A DNA stretch of 64,000 bases from Cyprinodon diabolis (GCA_030533445.1 CM060081.1:33058111-33122110), one strand, 5' to 3'. Shown: positions 1-13,214, counted from the first letter of the stretch. Translations and numbers: made by a program. The notes: a model not told the origin generated them from the sequence alone.

Positions 1-1352
1 CTCGATGAAAGTTGATGAAAGTGATGATTAACATGTAATTGTCTCCATCAGAGTGTAAAAGATTTATAATATTTTTGGTCAAGCATCCATATTCAGTGCA
101 GTACACTGTGAAGGTATGTACCAAACTTACAAGTAGCTGTATGCAATAAAACTACATGATGAAAAAGCAGAAATATTCTGTATGAAGCCTTCATTACATG
201 TTCCGTTTGACTCTACTTGTTTTGGGGATTTCCTTGGGATGATGCACACTGCAACTTCTAGCTCTGACAGAAAAAGGTTCCACTGTTTGTCATAGCATTT
301 ACAGTCATTAAAAAATGAACCACACTTGTTTTGTCATCTTTATGCACATCTTTGCAAATGCACATTATGTTTAAGAAAGTATTTTCCTGCCTCACCCCAG
401 GTAAATCTTGAGGTCCAGCTGCATTTTTCCTCTTATTAATTCTAATCTTTACACTCTCAAATTACTGCATTCCTTCTCCCATAGCCTGCTTTTTAGAGTT
501 TAAATGTACTTGGAAAGGATGCCTTTAAGAATACTGTTTTTAGAACAAGCTGTTTAGTGAAAATACCCAAACATGAATAAGTCATTTTAATCGACACATA
601 TTTATAGTTAGGTCTGAGGTTTACTACAAATAAAGAATTTCCCATTTAAGGCAGGGCCTGTATCCTTATATTATGTTCAAAAAATCAAAGCAAAGGGCAA
701 TGTTTTCCCTTTGTGTTTTTACTAGCCTTTTCTGAATCCCCTATATTGGTTCCTTTCTGACAACTCGGACATTATCGGTTGTGCAATAAAGGCTTGCACC
801 CTTTACATTCTGAAATTCTTCTAATCTGTTTAGAGATTTATGAATGACATAGACAGAAATTTTTAATATATTTCAAACTCATTTTAATAAATGTATGTTG
901 TAATTCACACAATTTATTTCTTTTTCTGCTAATATGATACTGACTGAAGTGAAAACTATTTTGGTAATTAATCATGTCTTGTTTACATAGTTTGTTTGCT
1001 TTTACTACCATACTCTCTCCAAACTTGTACCAGTACCATACTCTTCTTTGCAACATGTTTTTAATTAGTTCTGTTTTGAAATGGGAGAAGCGTTAAGCAA
1101 ATGGGACAAACAGACCAAAATACCTTTTTAGTTCAACCATAACAAAAACCACAATAGCTCTGTATTGCTATACCTTTAGACTATAAATATCAAAAAGCTG
1201 TGCATGGCTTTATACACATCGATCCTAATTAATCGCGCATCTACCTCCACCTTTTCTTTTGTCTCTTTGTTCATGTAATGTGCATTATCTCGTCCCTTTC
1301 GAATACTGTATGTTCTATTAATGCCAGATTAAGGATGTGATGAGCCAGGATG
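1..1352. other. AT-rich intergenic, nothing recognised
   Basis: Apart from short chance ORFs in AT-rich sequence I see no exon-like stretch, RNA gene or repeat boundary here. The last five bases (GGATG, 1348-1352) are the left target-site copy of the solo LTR that follows. Confidence 0.5.
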
Positions 1353-2091
1353 TGTCAGGATTCCTGTCTGTGTGTTTGTGTTCTGTGTTTGACTCCCTTC
1401 CTACACCAGGAGGCGCCTGGTTCTGGTCCGCCTCCTCACACACCTGCTGATGGTTTCCTCGTTAACGGAGTGTTCTTAAGCTGCTGACTGCCACTACCTC
1501 GACGCCAGAGTGTTTGCCAGTTTTGGGTGATCTAGCCAAGCTGAGTTCTGCTGAGTCAAACTGAGTTCTTGTCAACCTGAGTTTTAACATTGTTTTTGTC
1601 TTTGCCTCTTGGCAGGAAGTCATCCTGCAAACTGGATTTTTCTGACCTTCTCTCCCTGGAAGGATCAACAGAGGTTTAAGCTGAGCTGGGGTTACAAACA
1701 GGAGGTTTGGACCCACTTTCTCCAAGAGATCGTTTGAGCTTCACACTGAGAAAGGGATTCATCTCCACTACGACCCGTTCAAGTACCGCAGGAAATCTGA
1801 GTGGCAGTCAGCTTCTAGGTTCACCTACAAACAACTGCATTCTGGGTAAACCCTGTTCTGCCCTCCCCCGAATCAGACAAACACTGGAACAACAGCATAC
1901 AGACTGGAGTCAAAGATTCAACAACTTCTCTGGAAACTTGAGTCAGCAACCAGATAATCTTCTCCAAGTTCACAAATCAAATTTCCCACTGAGACTGAAC
2001 TAATCGCTGTGTCTTTCCCTCACTTTTCAGTTCCGGTTGAGCAGTGTTCAGAACAACACTTCTCTATGCATTATCTCTTCAATAAAACCTC

Positions 2092-2597
2092 TTAAAGCTA
2101 CAGTGTGTAATAATTACAGGGATATACAGTCAGAAATGTAATATATTATACATAACTATGTTATTTATCATCATCTAGGAGCTCAGCCTCTTAACCTTAA
2201 TATTTGCGTTGCCTTAGAATTCGTTATTTATAATTACATAGGAGCGGGTCTCGCAGCCATGGAGGCAGACATCTTTGCGCTACGGCAGCGCAGAGCCAAC
2301 AAACTAGCGATTGCGAGATCGCCCATTACGCTCGAAAGTAACTACGGCAAGTTGAGAGAGATGAACTGAGACGGTACTGAACACACAAACTAATGAAATA
2401 CTATCTGTAAAATTATCTATGTAAACAAACCTCATCACTTGAGAAGGTAGGTGATGCGGACGTCGTGGAAGACATTTTGTCCCGTAACGCTCGCCGTACT
2501 GTTGGGGGGGAGAAGCGGTGGGGGGGAGATGTTCATGTTGCTGCGGTCTGCAGTCTGGACGTTAGATGTCGCTAAAAATTACACACTGTAGCTTTAA
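2092..2597 (+). mobile_element. TTAA-flanked MITE, copy 1 (nested in solo LTR)
   Basis: The body 2096-2593 is bounded by TTAA on both sides and has terminal inverted repeats of about 16 bp (AGCTACAGTGTGTAAT at the left, its reverse complement at the right). A second copy at 40787-41274 is nearly identical, apart from one indel/replacement around 2376-2395. No transposase is present, so it is non-autonomous. TTAA targets are typical of piggyBac and Kolobok elements; the family is inferred only from that. The interior is much more GC-rich than the surroundings and holds a 36-codon ORF (2259-2369). Confidence 0.8.
2259..2369 (+). other. 36-codon mini-ORF inside MITE copy 1
   Basis: An ATG in a favourable context (GCAGCCATGG) opens a 36-codon frame ending in TGA, rich in Arg and Ala (starts MEADIFALRQRR). 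The same ORF is intact in copy 2 (40950-41060). It resembles no family I know. It may be the remnant of a first exon from the autonomous parent element, or chance. There is no evidence of translation. Confidence 0.3.
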
Positions 2598-2886
2598 ACA
2601 TTTTCTCCTGGTCTCCCTGTTTGGTCTTCAGCATTTGGGTCTGAACTTTAATAAAATCATGACAGGATGTGATGATGTGATGAGCCAGCCAAAATCCAGC
2701 TCACAGGACCAAGTAAGTTTTGTATGGTTGTGAAATGGGAGAAGCATTAAAATAAATGAAATAGCATTAATATGACAAAACTGAAAATACATTGATTTAT
2801 ACCATATTCAGTGAAATTAAAATAATTAAATTTTTAAAAAGAGCATACTGTATTTTTTTGTGCTTTATATAGAAGGGAAACATTCG

Positions 2887-3502
2887 GAAACTTATTGCAT
2901 TCACCGAAGAAAAAAAGGCAAGCACGCAACTTAAATAGCTGAATAACCAGGTGGAAATGATCGGGGTTAATCAGCCGCAGGACCAATTAGACAGGGGAGC
3001 AAGGGGGAAAGGGAAATCATCATGACAGCTTCAGAATCGTTTAAAACGACAAGGTCCCAACTTGATGCAGCATGTCGATTCATATGAAAAACTAAAACCA
3101 AACAGAATCTCTATTAATAGAGCTGTTGACTGATTTTCACGTATGGTCATATCGCTGCATGCTTACTCCACAAGTAGTAATCCCAGGGTTAAAGATGGTT
3201 TTACTGATGAAGTGAAAAACAGGAGCAGAAGTCCAACGCATATCATGTTAGACCTACAGTACAGAGAACTGTTCAGTGGAACAGATGCAGATATTCTTAA
3301 TAAGTAATCATGAACCAGTTTTGTGAGAGATTCTACATTACAGGCTTAAGTAATCGTAACCAAATATATAGATATTATTTCATAATTACGAGATATTATC
3401 TCGTAATTATGAGAAAAGATCTTGTAATTATGAGCTAATATCTCGTAATTATGATAAGATGTCAGATTTTTTTTCTTCGGTGAATGCAATACGCTTCCGT
3501 AG
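2887..3502. mobile_element. Foldback MITE with internal minisatellite
   Basis: An inverted repeat bounds the element: the segment around 2888-2918 (core TATTGCATTCACCGAAGA) reappears in reverse complement at 3471-3502 (core TCTTCGGTGAATGCAATA). Toward the right end (about 3370-3455) there are several imperfect copies of a palindromic unit close to TCTCGTAATTATGAGA. There is no coding capacity. The superfamily is unknown and the target duplication is not clear. Confidence 0.65.
3375..3455. repeat. Palindromic minisatellite (about 20-bp unit)
   Basis: About four imperfect copies of a unit based on TCTCGTAATTATGAG alternate with spacers such as AAAAGATC. Each unit is close to self-complementary, so single strands can form hairpins. 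It lies inside the MITE at 2887-3502. Confidence 0.6.
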
Positions 3503-3764
3503 ATACGTGTATGTATGTGTGGGCTTGTACTTCTTATTTGTTTAAATGCAATTATATGCATGCAGTGAAAAAAAAAAGAAATGTAGAAAGAGCAAAGTCT
3601 GCAGGCCATAAACCAATTATATATTTAAAGAGGTGTCTTCCCAACCATGTAGTTACAGTCTTTGGACCACAGTCTTTGGACCACAGTCAAACTGCAGTTA
3701 AAAGCCTTCAGCTGAAATGCTTCCGCCAGAATTCTGATGAAAATTAAAAAGTGAGATCATATCT

Positions 3765-4255
3765 CTCCTATCCTGGCTTCTCTTCATTGGCTTCCTGTTA
3801 AATCAAGAATAGAATTTAAAATTCTTCTTCTCACATATAAAGCTGTAAATGGCCAAGCTCCATCGTATATCAGAAATATGATTGTTCCTTATGTTCCTAA
3901 CAGAGCACTTCGCTCTCAATCTGCAGGTTTACTAGTGGTTCCTAGAATTTCTAAAAGTAGAATGGGAGGCAGATCTTTTAGTTATCAGGCTCCTCTCCTG
4001 TGGAACCAACTACCAGTTTTAGTCCATGAGACAGACACCCAGTCTACTTTAAAGGGTAGGCTTAAAACGTTCCTTTTACATAAAGCTTATAGTTAGAGTG
4101 GCTCAGGTTATCCACAGCTATCTCTATAGTTTTGCTGCTATAGCATTAGGCTGATGGAGGACAATTTGACAGTATGGTCCGGTTGAATTGTCTGACAGGT
4201 GCTATGAATTGGCACTATATAAATAAACTGAATTAAATTGAATTTAAAGCCCTTT
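3765..4255 (+). mobile_element. L2-type LINE, 3' end (ORF2 C-terminus and tail)
   Basis: The translation shows the typical L2/CR1-group C-terminal block (LPVKSRIEFK, LLTYKAVNGQAPSYI, then RALRSQSAGLLVVPR, GGRSFSYQAPLLWNQLP, and LKGRLKTFLLHKAYS, stop at 4096). A 3' tail with CTATATAAATAAACTGAATT follows and decays into GAATT-like repeats. The insert is 5'-truncated; the readable frame runs from about 3771 to 4096 with frame damage at its start. Another copy of the same tail lies at 54838-54930. Confidence 0.75.
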
Positions 4256-7200
4256 GTCACCATAAGTATTCAGTGTTTTTTTATGAATTCATATTTTATA
4301 TTATGGTCCAATAATAATATAATTTTACATAGTTTTGTATTATCCATCTATGTATGGTTTTGATTATTTTCCTTAGTCTGCATGTTGTTGCATAGGGCTC
4401 AGTAGTTTAATTTCTTCTGAAACAGGGAATAAAAGGGAAAATATCAATGAGCCGTAACAAAGAGTTTGCTTTCTTTTCTCCTCAGTTTATGTTGAGAGAG
4501 GAAATATGCCCTCTCAAAATTGGGAAAGAGAAGGAGCGATTGTTCGGACAGAAAGAGGAGCATGTTTTTGGGTTTTTTTTTGCTCCATCTTAAAAGAGAC
4601 CTTGTGTTGTTCTTGCATAGAAATCAATTTTCATGGTGCTTTTGTGTTCATGGCTTCACAAACACCTGGAATTCATAACATATGTCCTTTGAGAATAACT
4701 GTGCAACCATGTCTGCTGGTGTAGATTTATTTTTCTGCCTTGTCAGTAGGACATACAGAGTTTTAAGAAACTCTACTTTAGAGAATCAGTAAATGTTCCA
4801 TTTTATAATTCTGGTAGGTTTAAATTGACATAGGCTCTTCAAAAGGTGTTAAATTGTCCTCTGAGAAACTGAGTAAAACTCCAATTGTCAACCATTTAAG
4901 TGGTTGCCTTGACCTGGAAGACTGATAATTCAGAGATGCATATTCAGCTTGATGCTAAAGTACTTCTTGAAACAGTACTTCGTAAAAAAAGAACCAATTT
5001 TCCTCTTTTTATTTCTTAAGTGTTTCACATTCTTCTTCTCTTTGACACACTGAGCTGCCAATGGTAGTTATCTTCTGCTGGGAACTTTCATCTCACGCCC
5101 AAACACGACTTAAATGCTTTTTTCAGTTATAAACATCAACAATCATAACCTTCAACTTTGTCCAGCACTGTAGGAAACTCCCCAGGATAGAGAAGGGAAG
5201 AGACAAACATCTTCTCCTCAGGAAACAGGATGTCCAGACTCAGACTAGTGCCCATAGAAAACTAAGACCCCCCTAAACATAATAAGACTTTTTACCAAAC
5301 ACAATATGGGGCAATCAGAAGCTCGGAGGCCAACCAAAGCTTTTTCTCTCTTTTGATGTTCATCCCATTCAAGCTTTTATAGTATTGTAAAAGCAGAATC
5401 GCTGCCAATGTAAACAGGCTTTCATCAAACCCATTCACACGAGAGAAGTCTTGTTTTGATTAGAACAAAATGTAGATTTTTAACTATCTCTTTATCAAAT
5501 TTGTCAGGACGTTTAGCCCATGGATGGCATTCTTTATACGTCAAGGCAGAGAATGTCCTTTTTGAGAGCAAGCCTGCTATGTTGTAAATGTGTCTACTTT
5601 TCTTTTTGTTATTATTGCACTTTAAATGCTAAGCTATGCTGAATAATATATAAGTGCACGACTCACACTAAGTAAATTTCTATGAAGTTAGTTATTCTTG
5701 CCGTTTTTTAGCTAAAGCCAGCAGCGGATTTGGACTGATTTGGGCTTGCCAGAGAATCGCTATTTTTACAATCAATGCTGAAGGTCTGGCAAAATCACCA
5801 GTCATTCCCAATAGCAAGTCAATAAAATCACATTAAACCAACTGACCTTAGGTTGCTCATCCATCAACGGTAGGATTCCCCCTCAGGGGAGCATGTGTCC
5901 AGTGATGTTTAGGTATTAAATACTTTGGACCGTAGATTTACTTTTCACTTGGCCTCGCATGTTATACATAGAAAATATTAAATGCTTAAAACTTCTGGCA
6001 CTACTTTTATTATTTGTGTATGTTTCAGAACATGATTGGCAAAATATAGATGATCAAGTAAACAAATAGCAGAATAGAAAAGGTTGAATTAGAGTATAAA
6101 ATAAAATGTTGAATTCCCAAATAATTTCTAATTAGGTCATTTAACAAAAACGGTATTACATAAGAAGGATGCCTCTTGATTTTTGGGATGGTACTTTATG
6201 TAAAAGCTCACATTTGTTTGTAGAATGACAGTTGATCAAGATTTTTTATTATCTGGCTCATGCAACTCGGGGAAGCAAATCACTTGTGCAAAAATAGATA
6301 GATAAATAAATAAATAAATATCTGTATTGAATATTGAGTTGGGCTGGATAGATATATATTTTAAGAAGAAGATGAAATACTTTTTTTTTGTCTAAACAAG
6401 CTGATAAAAGATGGGCATTTTTTATAGTTCTATGGAACTATTTAAGTGACCAACATAATTAAGGTTTAAAAACTGCTTAGCAAAAAAAAATTGAGTTTTG
6501 AATAAGTAATAAAAAAAGACCAAAGAATATGGAGTAAAGTAGAATTTTAAAGAAACTGAGATAGTTTTAAGTACTTTTCTGTAAAATTACATAAAACAAA
6601 ATTATTCTAAAAAAAAACATGTATATAATTGGTTTGAAAAAATAATTAACATTGAATCACTTAAGGTAGGAGAAACATGATACCCTTCAAAACATTTATT
6701 TCACCTAAATTAGACTTCAGAGAAAAAACACTGTATAGCAGGATAATTTTTCTTGGACTTTGAGATTCCTCTTGACAACAGGACATCGGGTCACTTTATT
6801 CTGTGTCTCCTCATATGTCAGTAGGTCAGTATGAGCAAATAACATAAATAAATATATGGATAGCACCCTGTTTACATTTGGGTAAATTATAAAAGCTACA
6901 ACAAATACAGTTCATTTTAGATCATTTTGATCTTGCAACATTTAATTTGAGAAAAGAATGATCCAATGGAGTTGGATCATGTAAAGTGATAAAGAACAGT
7001 CAGACATTATAGATTTATTTCTCAAAATGTACAAAAGCACATATTGGTAAAAAAGAAAAAAAAAATACACATGGGGGCAATGCATTTTTAAGGAAGAAAT
7101 TGCTGTAAGCAACATTTTTAGACCTGCCCTGGGTCAAATCTCTGACTAACATTCATCAATTTCTCTATTTGACTCCGACAGAGAAAAGCAGTGATTAGAA

Positions 7201-10200
7201 TGTTTTATTGACATAAAGAAATTAAGTCTTTCACACTCAGACCCTGACAGAAACCTTTGGAGCTGATTTTAAAAGATCTGCATGAATGACCGTGGTTGTG
7301 GATCTGCAGAGGAGAGTAGCAGTTTGACTAGAAGGGGAGAGCATCCTTGGTTTTGGAGGTTTAAATGAAGAGTGTTGATAACTAATAGGGTGAGGTGAGG
7401 CTGGAGCAGGGGTGCATAAGGAGATGATTGCACATAACAGTCTTCAGTTGAATTTATGCCTTGACTTCATTAGGACACTGTACATGTAAGAAAAAGCACA
7501 AAAAAATGTATGATGCACACTCACCCTTAACATTTTCCCTTTGCAAAAATTACATTCATGGATAAACTTTGTTGTAATAAGGGGCGATAATTTGATAGAA
7601 TAAGTAATGAAAAATAATTTTAAATAATAATAATAAAAATGCCAATTTGCAACAGTACTAACTAAACCATTTTCTTCTTCTTGGAAAGGTACACACATTA
7701 GTACAGTAGCACTACAGATGTACAAACACAATCATGGCTAAGAACCAAAACAGCGGGCTGTTTCAAATGCAACCTAAAACAGATGTCATAAGAGCATCCT
7801 CAGAAGAGCCTTTTCAACCATCTGGTGAAAAAGCAAAAGCTTTGTTCAAAGGTAATTTCCATGTGAGACAAGTAAACAACAATTACGTTGGAGTCTGGTG
7901 TAGAGTGCTCCGATACTTGTGATAAATATGATTTTAGGAGTTAGATAGTACATGTTCTTATGTCTTCTTTCTAACTGCCAGCTATGTTACATTTATTTAA
8001 CAGCAAGTGTATACAAATACCTGTATATTTATCAGTGAAATGTAAAGAATGATTCAGATGCACAGTTTGCAGGCCCAGGATTTTGAACTGGTTGCCTTCC
8101 TACAATTCTTTATTGACCTTCATCTGATGGATGAAAAATTTCTGGTTTTTAAATCCTCTTTGTTGTTTTGTAGGCAAGTTCATGGTCATCTACCTGTTTG
8201 AATATTTTAATGTGATTTACTACAAACCGGTCTTAATCCACAAAGACAGGAATCTCTCTCTGCGTGTTGTCTTAGCAGATCTGCCCAAGGCTCTGGTTTC
8301 AGTGTTTAATAAGACTTTCTTTTTTTTCGCTAAGAAGGAGAATGAATGGCTGCTTTGTTAAAGGATACCCATGCCGACTTGGTTAGAACTCTGAGTTCTT
8401 GCCAGAATCACCATCACTTACCTGGCCAAAATTACAATGATACTTTTCTACTTCTCTTCATTGCAATCTAAATGAGTAAAAAAGTAAAGAAATATTTATC
8501 TTATCCAACTGTTTGTTTTCTGTATTGCTTGAGAGAAAACTATAGGGAAGAAATAATAAAGCTTTTAACCAGGTTGAAAAGTCTGAATGCATCAATGAGA
8601 AACAAAAGTGTGATTCTACACAGAATTCTCAGTAGTGTAGGTCTGACCTAATGTTTGATGTGAACAAAAGAGTCCCTGATTTTATCTCCTAATCAGCTTC
8701 ATTGCACTCTTATTGAAAAGCCTGATTTCCAAGCATTTTAGCACATTTTATCACATTTGGTAAATATACATCTTTCAATTTATTTTATTTTAACACAAAT
8801 CAAAGAATGATAAGTTAAACGTTAGGCTCATCTGCGCTGCTTTCTTCTGTTGCAAAATTCATTTATTTTTTAATGTAAATGTAAAAATTTCTGGGGGGTT
8901 TTAATTATTCATCTGCTCATATTTATTACATTTACAACAACATCTTTTGTATACCGGTATTTAGGAATATAATTAAAGAAGGTTTGTGAAAATGGTGAAT
9001 AGTTCTTTGTAAAATATTTTCTAAATTCAATAAATTCTTTGCCACAATCCTATAAATTCATATTTTGACTAAGCTAAGAAAGATTAAAAACCCTACCCAT
9101 AACAAGTTGTCTTATGTCTGTCTAATGCTCTACTGATATTTGGGCCAGTTATCACATTTTAGCCTTGATTTTTCAAATTACCTTCAAAAAAGGAAATACA
9201 GTTTTTTCAAGCCCTTAAATAACTTTTTGAAAGGCCATTATTGGTCCATGAGCTCCCTAATATTGACCTCTACTTTTGGGAGGGCTGGTAGTATCCAGGG
9301 AAACTGCTTCAGGAAGCATGACGGGTGGTGAGAGAGGTTAGAGAGAAACAAACAGAGCTGAGGTTTAGTTTGTTTGAGATTCTTGGGTAGAGATAGCACT
9401 TAACAAAGCCTTTCTAATGGGGGCCATCTGAGCACTAATAAACTCATGGCCAGAGTGGGGCTTTAAATTTATTGCCTACATTTGGAGAGAGGCTTCTGTT
9501 TATTGTGTTGGTCTCCCAAATTGCAGTGGGTTACATTTCCTTGAAAGTCTTCAGACCAAATCTTCAAAATTTGTTTTTCTAAGAGATTAGCCTAACATTA
9601 AAAGATAATGATTTGCTAAGTTTGATTATTATTTTGAACTTGTTTTGCATTTGGATTTGGAATTTTCACATATAGAAAGTTAAATTATTGGCTAAGAACC
9701 GTGCCCTAGTTGAAATTCTTCAAAAATCTGCTAGGACTAACCTTGTGCATTAATTAACTTTGCTCAGCATTATATCTTTGCTTTTCCTATCTTATACTCT
9801 CAAATTGGAGTTTCCTTTCATTTAAAGCAGATATTCCTTTTTCACTGCATTCAAGTTCCTCCAGAACTTAACAATAAAGCCAATTTTAGGGCTAAAAAAC
9901 ACTACACAGGTTGAGAAGTTACACTTTTGATGATATTAAGGATTTAGTTAGAATCTAATAACTATACAGAAAAACAGGCTGAGAAGTCAATGGTCTACCC
10001 AGTGACTTTGCTTTATTTAAAGACTACAGGTAAGCAATGAAAAAAGTCATATAAATACTATTCCTATAGCGACAACTCATCTTAAAATATGAGTAAAACG
10101 TTATTCATCTATTTGTACCAAAAATTTTTGACTTAATGTTTTCCATAAAGATTATCTGTTCCATATAGGTCATAACATAATAAAGATCTATTTAGGGCAT

Positions 10201-10914
10201 AATATAGGTACAACGTAACCCAACGTTCCAATATTAAACTAACAAACCCTGAAAACCTCCCTCAGTCAATGTTTTTATAGCAAACAAATACAGCTTACAT
10301 TTGCCTGCTTTCTAAAGCTATGTGCAGGAGGCTGTTCAGTCTTTTCCTTTTCACTGTAAGGACACCGGACGGTTTTACTCACTACACACAGCTTCAGTAA
10401 AAAAGTATGTTATGCTTTGGCTAAAAGTTTTATTGATCTTCGAAATTATGTATTTCATTCAGGTCAGCAGAGTTACTGTATCTGGGATATTAGAAATATA
10501 TTTTTGTAGAAATGCGTTTGAGTTGAGTATTTAACTTAACTTATTTTCTTACTAGTGAAATACCTTGTAATTCTCAGAATTAAAAAAGTTTTTGATTTGG
10601 AAACCATCTGGGAAATAATATAAATTCTGGCAACCCAACAGTTCATTATCTTCTTCCGTTTCTCCTCATTAGAACAATAGCATGGGGCGGATATTTATAA
10701 CGTTCCACCACAAATTTTCCTTTTCCTCCCTTTGATGTCAAAATTGCCCAAAATGCTGATGGGTCAATTTCTACTGAGACAGTAGCTGCAAAACATTATG
10801 CTTTTCAGAGCTGAGATAACCATATGTTTATTCAAACTGATAAAGATCTCTTTGTCATATGTGTGCTCTAAAGTCTTAGTCAAAATATTTTTGTCAATTT
10901 TATGTATATATACA
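4256..10914. other. AT-rich intergenic, no gene recognised
   Basis: Roughly 6.6 kb of AT-rich sequence with A/T runs and a short AAAT-type tract near 6300-6320. The longest ORFs (for example 7734-7922 and 8131-8361 on the plus strand) lack recognisable domains and splice context, and I do not call them genes. Unmarked old repeats or conserved non-coding elements may be present, but I cannot identify them by eye. Confidence 0.4.
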
Positions 10915-11190
10915 TCTCTGGTGTGTGGGTTACTGCCCCAAGTGCTCCAATGACCACTGGCACAACAGTTGCCTTCGCCTTCCAGTATCTTTCTAATTCT
11001 TCACTTAGGCCCTTGCTATTTCTCCGGTTCCTTGTGTTTCTTTCTCCCGTGTTTTCCCTCATTTGGGATGGTCACATTGATTACTGTGGCTGTAATTTCC
11101 TTCTTATTGATAATCACGATATCTGGTTAGTTGGCCTCAACCATTTTGTCTGTTCATATCTGGAAGTCCCAGAAGTCCTCGGGAGGTAGC
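10915..11190 (-). mobile_element. LINE ORF2 C-terminal fragment
   Basis: On the minus strand the frame around 10880-11062 contains LSEELERYWKAKATVVPVVI followed by GALGAVT, a C-terminal block of a fish non-LTR retrotransposon polyprotein seen in many genomes. Further upstream on the same strand (11063-11190) the reading continues in another frame with several substitutions. The fragment is decayed and truncated at both ends. Clade not assigned. Confidence 0.6.
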
Positions 11191-11299
11191 TCCAATTCTG
11201 ACCTGGGGGTCTCTAGGATGAATTCTGCACGGATGTTTCAGTACCTGTCACATTCCATATTCCTTCCTGATATTTTCTTTCACTCTGCAGAGTCATGCT

Positions 11300-13200
11300 G
11301 GATGATGAAAGGGGGTTCCTTTGTCCTTCAGCAGTTTAAGCCCAAAGACACACAGTGGGCATTTTCATCATTGCTAGGGACTTTAATCACAATAACATGA
11401 AGACTGTGTTCCCTCAGTTTTACCAACATGTGGAATTTTCAACTCAAGGACAAAACACTCTGGATTTAGCCTACTCTAACATTAAAGATGCATTCAGTGC
11501 AGCCCCCCGCCCCCACCTATGATAATAAGATCACACATCTGTCATGCTAATTTCTGCATACCAGCTAATCAGGGCAAAACCAACAGTGAAGGTGGTCAGA
11601 GTATGGACTGAGGGGACCATGGAGAAACTCCAGGACTTTTTTGAATGCTCTGACTAGAACATGTTCAAAGCTGCAGTTACATTAACTGTTTTAGACTCAA
11701 TAAGCAAATCCATTGCAGACTTTAGCACCAAAAAGTAAATGGGGATGTTCTGAAATCACTAAAAGCACAGAAATTAGCTTTCAAGTCTGGCAATAGAAAG
11801 ACACTGACGATAGTACGAGCTACCTTGAACACTGACATCAGATCAGCAAAGCAGAACCACAGCCGGAAGATCAAGGATCTCTTCCATGATGCCAGCAACA
11901 CCAGGAGGATGTGACAAGGCATCCGGGCAATCACAGACTACAACGCACCCTCCCCCCTGGTCGGTGCAGCTGATGCTGAATTTCTATATGAATTAAACAA
12001 TTTCTTGGGAAGGTTTGAGGCATTAAACAGCACTCCAGCAATGAAAGCCATTCCACATCAGGGAGAGAAGACACTCAACCTTGACACAGCTGATGTGTGG
12101 AAGACTGAGGAGAGTCAACCAAAGAAAGGCCCCAGGCCCCGATAACATAACTGGGCGGGTTTTCAAGGAGTGTAAAGGTCAGCTGGCTGGTGTCCTCACG
12201 GACATTTTTAACATCTCCAGTCCATAGAGCATAGTGCATTATGCTTTAAGTCTGCCATCATTCTGGTCCTAAAGAAACTTCAGATCACCTCGCTCAATGA
12301 CTACCGGCAGCTTGCACTGACTCCCATAATTATGAAGTACTTCAAAAGGCTGGATAAAGAACACATCGTCTCTAGTCTCCCCCCAACATTCGACCCGTTC
12401 CAGTTTGCATACCGACAGAACCGCTCCAATGAGAACACCATCTCCTCAGCTCTTCACCTGAGCATGGCACACCTGGAGGAGAAGAACACCCACGTGCAGA
12501 TGCTGTTTCAGGACTTCAGTTCAGCTTTCAACATTGTCATCCCACAGCATCTGATAGGCAAACTGGATCAGCTGGGCTTCAATACACCCCTTTGCAATTG
12601 GCTGCTAGATTTCTTTACAAACAAACCTCAGTCAGTCCAAGTTGGACAGAACACCTCTGATGTCATCACCCTAAGCACAGGCTCCCCTCAAGGCTGCGTC
12701 CTGAGCCTGCTGTTCAGTCTGATGATACACGACTGTTTACATTGACAGGTTTACATTGTGAAGTTTGCAGACAACACCACGGTGGTGAGATGACAACGAC
12801 CAGGACCATAGAGATGAGGTGGAGCAGCTGATGGGCTGATGCAGAGATAACAGCCTGATCCTGGATGTGGCGTAGGAATGAAGACGTAGGAGATTTTCAT
12901 CAACTTCAGGAAGAACCGGCCTAACCACGCTCCACTGCTCATCAACAGCTCAGCTGCAGAGGTCAGCAGCACCAAATTCTTGGGGTTGCACATCGCAGAC
13001 AACCTCACCTGGACTGTTAACGCCACCTCACTGGTGAAAAGGGCACCTCTGGGAAGAGGCTTTGCAGCATTCAATGCAGGTCCAGTAGATTCTGCAACAG
13101 ATTTTTCCACACTGCCATCAGACTGCTGAACTGTTGAAAAAAACTCTAAATCAAGTCACTGACTCTGCATCGCACTGATAACACCAAACCAAAATAATGC
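11300..13200 (+). pseudogene. Rex1-like LINE (CR1 group), decayed
   Basis: Remains of an endonuclease/reverse-transcriptase polyprotein. Around 11365-11660 there is a decayed endonuclease C-terminus (a GDFNH-like start and TLDLAYSNI). The reverse transcriptase is best preserved at 12332-12745, with [16 protein letters not shown], the first catalytic Asp in FQDFSSAFN, and [11 protein letters not shown]. Downstream the expected FADD box reads FADN (near 12765), so the second catalytic acidic pair is broken, and the frame then breaks repeatedly. Host contribution: none. The polyadenylation end of this or a related LINE is probably the AATAAAG at 13591-13597, after an embedded Tc1 fragment. Confidence 0.7.
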
Positions 13201-13214
13201 CTGGACCCTACAGA

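Larger units (their letters stand above)
1353..2664 (+). mobile_element. Solo LTR (5-bp TSD), interrupted by a MITE
   Basis: The element starts TGTCAGGA and ends ATGACA, so its ends form the short TGTCA/TGACA inverted repeat usual for LTRs. It is flanked on both sides by the 5-bp direct repeat GGATG (1348-1352 and 2665-2669). An AATAAAA signal lies near its right end. Removing the nested TTAA-flanked MITE (2096-2593 plus one TTAA) leaves about 810 bp. There is no second LTR and no internal coding region, so this is a solo LTR left by LTR-LTR recombination. Ty3/gypsy, BEL and ERV elements all make TSDs of this size, so the superfamily is unresolved. The short ORFs inside it look non-genic. Confidence 0.75.

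Noticed and set aside
3375..3455. CRISPR-like spaced repeats
   Set aside because: Units are imperfect palindromes with tiny spacers inside a MITE of a vertebrate genome.
7734..8361. Two short plus-strand ORFs (62 and 76 codons)
   Set aside because: No domain, no convincing splice sites or neighbours, and low-complexity AT-rich coding.
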